Shown in pieces: positions 24,962 through 40,610 of a stretch of DNA of 64,000 nucleotides; position 1 is the first letter of the stretch, and each line of letters starts with the position of its first letter. Source of the DNA: Rotaria macrura (taxonomy: Eukaryota > Rotifera > Eurotatoria > Philodinida > Philodinidae); the NCBI GenBank assembly GCA_900239685.1, contig OENT01000005.1, positions 62,001 through 126,000 of the forward strand. Direction: 5' to 3'. Made by a program: the position numbers and the translations under genes. The notes beneath the pieces are model-generated. The model was not told where the DNA came from and did no database searches. It saw only the letters and a program-made list of their open reading frames with translations.

Positions 24962-27660
24962 ATGAACTCAAATCGGCAGGTGCTGCGGCCGACACATAAC
25001 CGGCTTCCACTTCAGAATGTTTCAACGCAAATATCCTCATCAATAGATATAATAAATAAATCAAAATTAATCACTCACACAACCACAGCACAGCAAGAAA
25101 ACTTATCAGTATCATCAATAAAAAATAGAATTACAATAGCATCAAGGCCTGTTCTAACAGCATTCCGATCAATAAAAAAAAATTCAAAAGAAAATGACAA
25201 TGAAAATGAAACTCGTATGGTTATTTCACCAACGTTTAATACAAATACTTTTAACGAGCAGAAAATTTTTCTGTCGGACAATAATGAAACACGTGAACAG
25301 CTTGAACAAGAATTGTACGAATTGTAAGTTGAAAAATAAAATCTATTGATACTTGTCTTCTATCGTATGTAGGAAAAGTCGTAGTTCATAGAGACCACGT
25401 TGACTGAAGTCAAGGTTCCAATAAAAGAAAAATGAATTATAGAAGAATCATATTGCTGATTTCAGGATACGTGAAACAACAAGAAGAATATCACTGATCC
25501 ATCAGACTACGTCTTCTAAAGATGAATATTATTGCTACTAAAATAAGAAATAAACAGACCTAACTAAAAGAAAAACTTCCCGTTCATACATTTGTAGTAA
25601 TGTCAAAGCACACTCTACATAAAGTACCAATGATCTATCAAAAATAACATGAATCAATTGAGTATGTTACTTTTATTGACGATATTGAAATAATATTTAC
25701 ATGACATTAACTCATCGATTCCGATTAACAGTTAATGGCTTTCTTCAAAAGATTCAATAAGGCATGCAAACTATGAACGATAGATTCCACACGACTGCAA
25801 TCATACATTCAGGAAGAAGAGAAGGGACATTTGTTTTCGGATGTTAATCATTAAATTTTTAGTTACATTGTTGACGAAGGTTTTCAAAAACATTTGGGTC
25901 TACCATATGCCTATTCAATACAATTTTATGAATTTCTTCGATTTCTAATGTATTAATAAAATTTTATTTTTCGTCTAGACCTGAGTATCGTCAATCCATC
26001 TTTCAACATTTAAAATCAGTCGAACACATCTATGCGCCTAGTAAGTATTCCTTAAGAAAAAAATCACTTACTCTATTCTCTTTTGTAATAAATGTTTTTT
26101 CTTTTACGAAGAAATAAATTTTATGGAATATCAATCCGATATTAATTCAGCTATGCGTACAATACTCATTGATTGGCTTATCGAAGTTGCTGACGAATAT
26201 AAATTGAATGATGAAACACTATTTCTTTGTGCACAATACGTCGATCGATTTTTATCAACAGTGAATGTAACGCGACCAAAGTTACAGTTGCTCGGTCAGT
26301 TTTTTTATTGTCATAAACGAGAACAAGATTTATGAATCTTTTTTCTATTCGATTACATAGGTACTACATGTATGTACATAGCATCGAAATATGAAGAGAT
26401 GTATCCACCTGCATTAGAAGAATTTTCCTTTATTACGGATAATACCTACGAAACAAAACATATCCTACGTATGGAACAAATCGTTATGAAAGTACGTTGT
26501 TGAAGATGAAAAAACGAGGTTTTCTTCCGATCAGAAATTAGATTTCAATATTTGATTTTTGATAGATCGATCTAATATTCCTAAGAAAAACTATGAACAC
26601 TTATTAATAGATTTAGGTGTGCCGGCATCTAACATAATATTAATAGTGAATAGACGCGAACATGGTTTTCATGTATACATTGAAAATATTAATTAGAGAT
26701 CATAGTCTAACTGATTGTGATCAGAAGAAAAGCTAGATAAGCTCATTATGCTTGATTTGTAGCGTATAATTTCACATGTCGATGATTCTCGTCATTTTAA
26801 AGTTGCCGGAAGTCTTATTAACGTGATGAAAATCCTCCTGAGTCCTATTCGTGCAGAACTAAGAGTTTCAACGTAAACACAACAAACCGAGACATCAAAT
26901 TTCTCCTTCCGGTATAATTAGTTGTATATTATACATTCAAACTTCTGGAAGTGCATGAGATCCTTGCATTGATCTAAATTCGTATTCAAAATTAATGATG
27001 CATAAAAACAATCCGAGAATTATCTTGAATGGTTGTCAGTATGGTTGCATATAATAAACTTATGAAACAAAATTTTGAAAATTTATTATCTTTAATATCC
27101 TCTATTATTTATAGATGCTTAATTTCTCAATATCAGGACCAACAAGTCATACATTTCTACAATATTATTTAACTGATCTTAAATCATCTATATCAATAGA
27201 TAATGATGACGATTATAAATCTCTTATGATGCTATCCAATTATTTATGTACTTTAACACTTCTGTATGATCGACCATTTTCAGCCTATCGTTCATCAATA
27301 GTAGCTGCTAGTTGTATGTCATGTGCAATGCGTTTACTTAGTCAACAATCCAATATTGATTCGACTTGGTCAAATCATTATATTCAAATAACAACATATA
27401 CACAATATGATTTAAGTGAATGTGCGTCAGCTTTATCTGAAATACATTATAAAACTTATCATCAAGATAAATTAACATTAAGTTTACTTCGACGTTATTC
27501 TAATACAAAAAAATATGATGAATTATATCAAAGACAAGTTTTGGAAATGATTCATCAGTCAAAATTAGAAGACGACGAGAATGATGATGATGATAATATA
27601 CTTGATTTAACACTCGATGAATTTGACGATCACAATATCTATTTGGATCAACATCGATAG
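24962..27660 (+). CDS. CCNA: Cyclin A
   Basis: S/M-phase cyclin that activates Cdk1/Cdk2. Five exons: 24962-25323, 25979-26040, 26112-26294, 26361-26491 and 27115-27660. All are in frame, giving 427 residues, close to the usual size. The N-terminus has a destruction box, RQVLRPTHN (residues 5-13, RxxLxxxxN), for APC/C-dependent degradation. The cyclin box opens with [18 protein letters not shown], the MRAIL-type motif of the hydrophobic docking patch. It continues with [32 protein letters not shown] and [17 protein letters not shown], which are typical of the A type rather than B. The C-terminal cyclin fold ([18 protein letters not shown]) is followed by an unusual acidic tail rich in Asp/Glu from about residue 390. 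Intron 4 (26492-27114) is long and includes no coding signal. Exon-joining codons all preserve conserved residues, so the model is firm. Confidence 0.95.
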
Positions 27661-30020
27661 AAACATCATGTCAGTTTGATGGCGATAAAAATCATTATCA
27701 TCGGTTCTCTTTATTTATTGTTTTTTTTCTGTCTATGTTCTATCGTCAGATAATACAATTCGTGTTTCGGTTTCCTTTCCTTGTTTCATTTGCGTTTGAA
27801 TCTCATGACGATTCTCTCTTATTTTATTAAATTGTCTGCAAAAGTCCTTGATTTTGATTTACTTCTATTTCGCTTAATTACTAATGTTTGCTGTTGTTCA
27901 CATCTTTTTTTCTCTGTTGTATGTCTATGTATGTGTTAGAAATTATGTTTTTTTTCCGTAGACGGAACTAAAACAATTCTTCGAATCCAATTGTTTGCGC
28001 TCTGTATACCCTTCTTACTGCTGTTAGTGAACTGAAAAACTTTTTTTCTTCTTCTTTGTAACGTCTTATTAATTATTTGAAAAAGATCAAATATACCCTC
28101 TCATTGAGAGCATAATAAACATCTCTCGTTATGAGTATTAAATCATAGATGATTTAAAAACAGGCGTTTGTGGCTACACACATTTGTTGAGCAAGTGATA
28201 AGAAGTCATCTACAAAGAACTTCCTGAAAAAGAGAGAGAATCTTCGAGCGACAAGAGTAATAGACGAAATCGAATACGAACAGCAGAAAAATCACTCGCT
28301 ATTTAAGATTCTGATAATTATGAGGATGCTAGTTGTCCGCATTTAATGAGATACTATGAGCGAATGATTCACGTCAATCAACCGTTTAGGGCAGCTAATT
28401 TCATTCGATTTCAACGAGAAATATGGACAGGTTGGTAAGAATCTCCTATTTAGCATTTGATTGCCGTAATATCGATCACTTTATAAAATATGCTATTGCT
28501 GATTTTTTTCAAATCATTTTGAAATATGGCATCTCACGGTTTTCAGAATATATAATGAAAAAAAAATGATTCTATCAATAACAACGTACTAGCCAATCTA
28601 TCAACGATCGAGTGTTTTTATTGGAGCGAACGTATTGACAACAACAGAGAATCAATGGGTCTCCATGCTCCATCTACTATAGCAAAAGATTCGATTCTAA
28701 TTTTCATGTATATGTATACACATTTAAAATCGAGATAATATTAAGATATTTTCCACTGCCATATCTCATCTACAATTTTCTCATTTGACCAAATGAAATC
28801 TTTACCAAATCAAAAATATTGAGAAACTATGCATCCAACAGGAAAGTAGATATTTATCTTCTGAAAGATCATTTTTCAAAAGAAAAATGAATAACTGTGA
28901 CACATGGCTACCGAAATAGCACCGTTGTATTTTGTGCTAATAAATATATACGATACCAAAATATGCTTACTTCGCCTGTCGTTCTCAATTTTAATGATTT
29001 GGAAAAATTTTTCAACCCACGAAACTATAGATGCCGTCTAATTCACTACTTTTAATATTCAAATGCAGTCTTTGGATCACACAGGAAAACTGTTTGTCTG
29101 ACCTATTATTTATTGATCGAATTCATGAAGAATCGGTCATTTGTAGTAAAAGTTGCATTTCATCTTTGGGAAAAAATTTTCAACCTCGATATTTCTGATT
29201 CACATTTCGACACACATTGTTGAAAATCAATCATAGTTGGTAGTTTTCTAGTCATTTTTTTACATCAGAGTAGTATCTGAGGATTTAAAATCGCTAAATG
29301 ATAACGTTGGCTATATAAGTCCAACTTGGAGTAATTCATTCTTGAGAAATACATATCTCTCTTCGAAGAAATAATGGATTCCATGAAACATAAGTTTTAA
29401 TTAAATATAAATAGGTAAGAATGTCATGAAGAAAAATTGTCTAAGAATTCTTCTTTTTTACGACTGATGAAAGGTAAGAGATTTAACTGGAAAATTTTCC
29501 TTTTTAAATTCATCAAGAACTAGATGAATTAATGTGAGACCGTAAACAATATTCATGAAAATCTGGAACGGATTAGTATCATTCATGTTAAACTCGGTGT
29601 TTAAAACGGACGATTCATGTGTGCTAAAAAGCAACGACTCTACATCCCATTCACATAGCCTGTTCAATAGAAAAACAAAGATTGCATGTCTTGTTTTTGT
29701 TGCGAACTTAACTGTTTTATTTTGATATCAACAATATAAGAAAAAATAACAGTTAATACGAAAGAAGACATTAAATAAATAAATATATTTCTGTGCATGA
29801 AATTCTTCGACAAATACAACAGAGACTGATTCCAAAGTTCTACACAAAGAAAAAAGAAAACAGAAGAATTACTGCATACGTACACAAGTAAAGCATGAAT
29901 AAGATACATAAACATAAAAACATGTGTCTTACACAACGACGACATGTTGCAAGTAATTACCAAACAGCAAATTTGAATAGTGTTTTTTTAATTTTTTTTT
30001 GTCTAATTTTGGTCTTCTAT
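27661..30020. other. Unassigned AT-rich intergenic DNA
   Basis: Contains the 3' flanks of two convergent genes, cyclin A (plus) and the Gln/Ser-rich gene (minus). No ORF with a domain, RNA gene or clear repeat is seen. Minus-strand ORFs at 29458-29667 and 29664-29963 are short, lack splice partners and are not called. Confidence 0.5.
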
Positions 30021-31009
30021 TCAAGGATGAGAAACAGTTGTACTTCGACCTGTACTAGCCAAATCATTATAGGCAAGTGAACCAGATGCAGGTACATAAC
30101 AAAATGTTGTTGTCGTTGTCTGCGTCATTGTTACTAATTGTTGTTGTTGTTGAACATTTGTCGTTGACGTATTGCGAGAGAGTACAGCAGATGCCGAACA
30201 TGATTGATCGATGACATCGATAGATGATGATGGTGCTACTGGATCTATTGAAGTATGATTGCCTGCTATTTGGTCATGAGAACCAGCTGGCGCAGTTGAT
30301 GGTAAACGAGTTGTTGATAAACGACTGGCGAAGCGAGGTTGATAGTCCATAGTAGCACACGTATTATTTGACGAAAGTGATGATATGGATCGTTGAAGTC
30401 CATTAGTATAACTACTGCATGGATTAATTCTTAAAATACGCTAAATGAACAATTCCGCTTGTATGAAATGTAAACTTACATGGTTGCAGCCGATGGTATA
30501 CGTATTGATGATGAAGTGAAACGAGGTCGAGTGGCAGGTGGTGGTCGATAATGATGTTGTTGATGAGGATGAGGATGAGGATGCTGCTGCTGCTGCTGTT
30601 GATAGTTGTTTCGTAATGAACGTGATGAACTATGTAATGTTGATTGACGTCGATTGTTGAAGGCTGATGGTCCATTTGTGGTTCCACCGCAGAAAGCCGA
30701 AACTGAACTGTGATTATTATTATTCCACAATGAAAACCGATCAAAAGCTGTTGCAAGATCATTCGTTGATGAACGACGTTGATCTTGTTGTTGTTGTTGT
30801 TGTTGTTGTTGATGATGATAGAGAGAAGCCTGGTCAGGAAAGAGTGCATCAACAATAGAAGCCATTTGATTCCCATTACTGTTTGGTGGTGAGATACTTG
30901 GCGAATCAATCGAATTAAATAATTGACGAATACGTTCATTAAATATACGTTCATCATATGTGGTCGATTGTTGAGATTGATTTTGTGCTTGTGATTCTGT
31001 CGAAAGCAT
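30021..31009 (-). CDS. Gln/Ser-rich protein of unknown function
   Basis: Two exons, 31009-30480 and 30414-30021, joined across a 65-base intron (donor GTAAGT, acceptor ATGCAG), give 307 residues. Residues 1-60 look the most ordered (YDERIFNERIRQLFNSID, then ASIVDALFPDQASL). The rest has a run of about nine Gln, Asn runs, a second Gln run followed by His-Pro repeats, and Ser/Thr-rich stretches to the C-terminus. Low-complexity Gln/Ser proteins of this sort are often transcriptional or RNA-binding regulators, but no domain confirms that here. The opposite-frame reading (177 residues from 30957) is a shadow caused by the repeats. Confidence 0.7.
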
Positions 31010-31603
31010 TGTCTCGTCGATGATGTTATACTAATGAGAATTGATATTTTACAATTTTCTAAGGTTGAAAATTTTTCTCGTTAGGTTTTCTTCGATCGAC
31101 GAAATTAGAACAAGTACGACACTATGTTTAACTTATACGTGTGTGTGTTTGTTGATTGTTTTGTTTGCACTCGACATATATTTATCATTTTTATTTTATC
31201 ATTCTCTCTTTCGACGTCGAGTTTCACATTTTCTCCCTATAGTGAATAAAATCGATTAGAATGGAAATGGATAAAGAATGGAAATCAAATGATATAAAAG
31301 GCATGCATAGCAAAACTATCCGTGTTTTTAACAAGAAAAATCTGTACACGTTTTAAAATGAAGTATAATAGAGCTATTAGCACATTGATTTCGATTGTAG
31401 ATCAGTTTTTTGTCTGGAACATTTGCTACGTAGTTGAATAAAATAGAAATGAATATATAACCTAAATAACTCGACTAGTCTAATAGTAAGAAACTGTTAT
31501 TGTTCAGATATTTCCAGGGAAGATCTGGAGACATATTTAAATTTGATGCTTTGCAAGATATGATAATTGTGTTAAAACTGATGTTTACTTTTAAGCACTC
31601 ATA
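31010..31603. other. Upstream flank of the Gln/Ser-rich gene
   Basis: AT-rich sequence with no supported gene. It likely contains the promoter of the minus-strand Gln/Ser-rich gene. The dinucleotide TA at 31602-31603 borders the next inverted-repeat element. Confidence 0.45.
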
Positions 31604-32490
31604 CTTAGGGCTGACCAAAAGTAGTGAAATTGACACTTTAAGATCACGTAATAACCTTCAGAATCTTTCTTCCTATACAGTCTGATAGAGAGAAAAATGC
31701 TCTATTTTACTATGCTATTTGATCCTACTTCAACTAGTTAATATCATAATAATGAAATTTCTAAAATACTTATTTTTTTATGCCTGATGGTTATATCAAG
31801 GCCCATTCAGTGAATATTTTTTGAATAGCGTTTCATAGAAACTAGATACAAAGCTGCGGTTTTCATGGTTAGAAAAGGAAAACGAAGATACACCAAAGCG
31901 CATATTGTAGGTTTGTTGACATGACTTTTTAAAAGTTTTCAATCAACCTCTTTGAAAACAATACTACTCACCAGGTGTTTACAATGGATTCTCATTTTCA
32001 GGTGAATATTGAAACCATGGATGTAAGCTCTAAAAAACTGCAGAAAATTTGGATATTTTAAAGTATCATTCTCAAATTATAGACGTTCTTATTGAGTGCC
32101 AGGTGATTGCTCTAGTAATCCCTATGAAAAAATAAAACACGACTGTTTTCAATACTGAAAAAATCGATTGAAGTTGTTGCAGATAACGTCTGAGAAAATA
32201 TATGATACGCTACTCAATGCATTTTTGCCTCTAATTTCCAACGGTGAAAACCGCAATTCTCTATCATGTTTCCACGAATAGTTATTGACGACACACACAG
32301 TAACTGTGGTATACTTTTAAAAAACAAATTTCTTCGAAATTTTATTATTATGATATTAGTTGAAGGAGGATCAAATAGCATGGCAAAATAGAGCATTTTT
32401 TTCTCTATCAGACTGTATAGGAAGAAAGATTCTGAAGGTTATTATGTGATCTTAAAGTGTTAATTTCACTACTTTTGGTCAACCCTAAGT
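31604..32490. mobile_element. TA-flanked inverted-repeat element (Tc1/mariner-type MITE candidate)
   Basis: An 887-base unit begins CTTAGGGCTGACCAAAAGTA and ends with the matching complement TACTTTTGGTCAACCCTAAG. It is bordered on both sides by TA (31602-31603 and 32491-32492), the duplication made by Tc1/mariner-family transposases. The terminal inverted repeats run for about 165 bases with moderate divergence (31604-31770 against 32320-32490). Weaker pairing continues inward (CTGCGGTTTTCA near 31852 against TGAAAACCGCA near 32245). No ORF resembles a transposase, so it is non-autonomous. The TA flank alone is weak evidence in AT-rich DNA; with exactly matched ends it is reasonable. Confidence 0.72.
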
Positions 32491-33986
32491 AAATGGAGAC
32501 ATGAGAATCGTCATTCGTTTCTAGAAACTATCAATAAAAGAAAAAGACTGGAAATTTCTCACAACCTTAGATTAATTCTTTATGATTTGCTCAGATAGAT
32601 AACTGATTGCATTTGCTTCATAGTAAGATATAAGAAAATAAGCATTGGGAATAGTATTAAAGTTCTCATATTTCTCAAACACAAGACTTTGTCTAAACTG
32701 AAAGTACATTTAAATACATTCGAATTTGAATATACATATATTTACTCGAATATTTTATGAAGACAACAAGTATCTACGTCCTTGTGTGTTGAATCGCAGG
32801 AAATCGAAAGAGAAAATCTGACCGTGGCAATCAGTTTCGGACTATTGATAAATGAGATCCATCCACTGTTTTCATGGTCAAGTTACTGAACTTTCACCTA
32901 TCTCTCTTTAAATCTAATTTAGATGTCAGAGATAAATAAAGTTTTTGCTAATCCTATTTACATAAAAAAAAGGAAGTAGATTTTTCTGCAATTTTAATTT
33001 GCATGCAGCATGATTTAGAAAATTTCATTGATCAGCCATGTCTCATATTCGAAAACTAACGACAGATTTCAAAAATTAGTAATTCATATACTAACTACAG
33101 ATCTAATGTGATTTGCTTTCAGAGAAATACAACAGCACTATGAAAATCGCTCGTTCAACCGAACAAACAAAATGAAACCTTAGATGTTTTTTTCAGATGA
33201 ATTATTCTTTATGATTTATATATTGAAATTTATAATTTTCTTGAATACATATACGAATTTGTTGAAATAAACGTTATTAGCATCAGCTCATATCAGCTTT
33301 CATCTAATATTCGTTGTCGGATTGGTAATATCCTTTTGTGCATATTTATGGAATTACCGACTGATATTTTCAGTTTAACCTGTTAATATTGTGCAAAGCA
33401 CTGAATCAAAACGTTTGTTCTTGTATGATTGTTCGACATCTGATCCTCTCTATTAGACGTACAGCATCTTGCTAAGCTCCGTTTCGTATAGTTAACGGAA
33501 AACACATCAAATGTAGAAAATCATGTTATATCACTTAGTTCAATAGACACAGTCTAGTTATATTTAGCTTATTAGGAAAAACTGCGCCATTTGCTGATTT
33601 TGATGTTGCATTTTATAAACATTTGATAGGTTCTTCGAAAACGTTGTAAAGGTGGTTTAGTTCTTTCAAGAAAGACAATCGGTTTTCTTTTCATCAAAAC
33701 GATGCTTGATTCTACTTCGGTCACATTGAATGCACCTACAACCAATGATTCTTGTATAATACTAATACGTTGACCTTGTCTGCTATTTTTGTTGGCAACA
33801 CAGAATGACACGAAACAAAATCAATCATGATTACTTGAAGAAGAATCACTCTTGTAAACGGTCAAAACATTCCATTAAAAATAAAACTACACGATTGAAC
33901 AGCTTTTGACATAGAGCATCAAAGAAGTTATATTTCTTGTTTTAATAAGTATACCGAAAATTCGTATACATGGATCTATTATGCGT
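32491..33986. other. Unassigned AT-rich intergenic DNA
   Basis: No gene can be supported. A minus-strand ORF at 33572-33811 (79 codons, including SIIQESLVVGAFNVTEVESS) has coding-like composition but no domain, start context or splice partner. It is left uncalled as a possible relic. Confidence 0.45.
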
Positions 33987-34531
33987 CCCAGAAGTCAAGG
34001 CAGTCGCTTGTTTTTCAATTACTTTTGATAGGAACAAGATATAGACATGTGGTTAGCTCCCTTTGATAGCCAAGACTCAGAAGTATACTTTCGTAAGCAA
34101 AATCTTTTCTAAGGAAAAATCCAAAGACCGGTTTTCTAGAAGATCTTTATAAAATCACGCTGCATTTCTGAAAAATTCCATAGGAGTATATTGATTTTTT
34201 ACATTTTCGCAATCAGCATCAAAAACTAAGTCGACTCATGTATATTTCGAATGTATACACAAACGTTTTTGTTTTTCGTCGAAAAGTTCACCTCAAGTCC
34301 ATTGACGGACAACTCAAAAANNNNNNNNNNNNNNNNNNNNNNNNNNNNNNNNNNNNNNCGTGATTTTATAAAGATCTTCTAGAAAACCGGTCTTTGGATT
34401 TTTCCTTAGAAAAGATTTTGCTTACGAAAGTATACTTCTGAGTCTTGGCTATCAAAGGGAGCTAGCCACATGTCTATATCTTGCTCCTATCAAAAGTAAT
34501 TGAAAAACAAGCGACTGCCTTGACTTCTGGG
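33987..34531. repeat. Inverted repeat with 173-bp arms spanning an assembly gap
   Basis: The left arm (33987-34159) starts CCCAGAAGTCAAGGCAGTCG. The right arm (34359-34531) is its reverse complement with only a few differences seen. Between them are 161 bases of unique sequence and 38 N (34321-34358). The right arm begins exactly at the end of the N run. The gap therefore coincides with the centre of a potential hairpin, and the pairing may extend into it. The gap length should not be trusted. Confidence 0.85.
34321..34358. other. Assembly gap (38 N)
   Basis: A run of undetermined bases inside the central part of an inverted repeat. Polymerase stalling or assembly collapse at a hairpin is a plausible cause. 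Confidence 0.99.
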
Positions 34532-39457
<4,926 letters not shown>

Positions 39458-40610
39458 TTAAAAAGAAATCAATATGTGTTTTACATGTAGATCTTAGTAG
39501 TTTTCTTTCTGTGTTCATACGTATTTGATCGAAAGATATAATGCAAAATAAAAGTTTTTTTTAGTGAAATGCAACGCTAGACATGAAATCTTTCTTTACC
39601 ATAGAGTTCCTTTGTTGTATACTTAGAAAAAAAAATGAATTCTCGAATGTAACTCATAACTACAAGGGATTCTTGTCTTGGACGTTTTTAATAGAATATT
39701 ATGTTGTTTTCCATAACTGAACAAAGCGAATTCATTTGAAAAATACTAAATTTAGAATCGATGAATATTTCGAATGCTTCTTATTGATTACCGATGATGT
39801 TTGGTATAACAAAATGGAACAACCAATGTAGGTTGCAGAATTTCGGCCGACGAAAATGACTTTAAGGGTGTGTTGATGGATGTGAGATTGCCGAGCATAT
39901 ATTTATCTAATAGAAGAACTATATCCTAATAGTCTCGTAAACAGTCGTCGCTCAAACAGTAGTCATATGCGGATCTTATGAAATAATCATAAAGGATAGT
40001 GAAAATGATTATCATTGTTATGTTTGTCTGTCGTGGGATTGTAGGCACATCATGAGCTCTTATAGTGTTTACTCCGATGTGAAATTCAATGGTTCGAATT
40101 CTTGAATCATTTTTTCATTTGAATAGATCATAGGAAGATAGGTGTTAATAGTGGAATATAACTAAACTCAATTTTTGCTAAATTGCTTCCACAACCATCT
40201 TCTTTCTCTAGTCACGATAACTATCCTTCATTTTGTGTTTGATAATACAAAACAATAAACAAATGCACACTCTTCTGTTTGTTATTTTCATTTTTGTACG
40301 AAAACAGATGCCTTATGGGAAGAATATTTTGTGTTCAAGGTCATCTTTTTTCTGTCTTGAAAAACGATTGTTGAATAGGATAGTTTCTTTGATTATTGCA
40401 TGATTACATCATCTGCAAGTAAACATTTTTTTCACCTTTCTTTCGAATTCAACCTATCTAATGCTGACATCTGTCATGAATGCCAAAAATACATATATTT
40501 GTTATTGATTGAATCTTATAATGACAAATAAGAAAACATCTCTGTTTGAAATATATTTTTCATCGATCTCTCAGCATCATTCACAATCGTCTGTAATTAT
40601 CAGAAAAATA
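39458..40610. other. Intergenic region between GDH and XAB2
   Basis: 3' flank of the glutamate dehydrogenase gene, then upstream of the splicing factor; both are on the plus strand. A polyadenylation-like AATAAA lies near 39547. No additional gene is seen. An in-frame upstream ATG at 40509 could extend the next protein, but the added residues do not look conserved. Confidence 0.5.

Noticed and set aside
30424..30957. Second minus-strand ORF overlapping the Gln/Ser-rich gene
   Set aside because: Frame shadow produced by CAA/CAG and AAT repeats; it ignores the clear donor/acceptor pair used by the main model.
33572..33811. Minus-strand ORF of 79 codons near the palindrome
   Set aside because: Coding-like composition but no start context, splice partner or domain. 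It could be a relic but is not supportable as a gene.
40080..40110. GGTTCGAATTC word resembling a tRNA T-arm
   Set aside because: No acceptor stem, D arm or anticodon arm can be formed around it.
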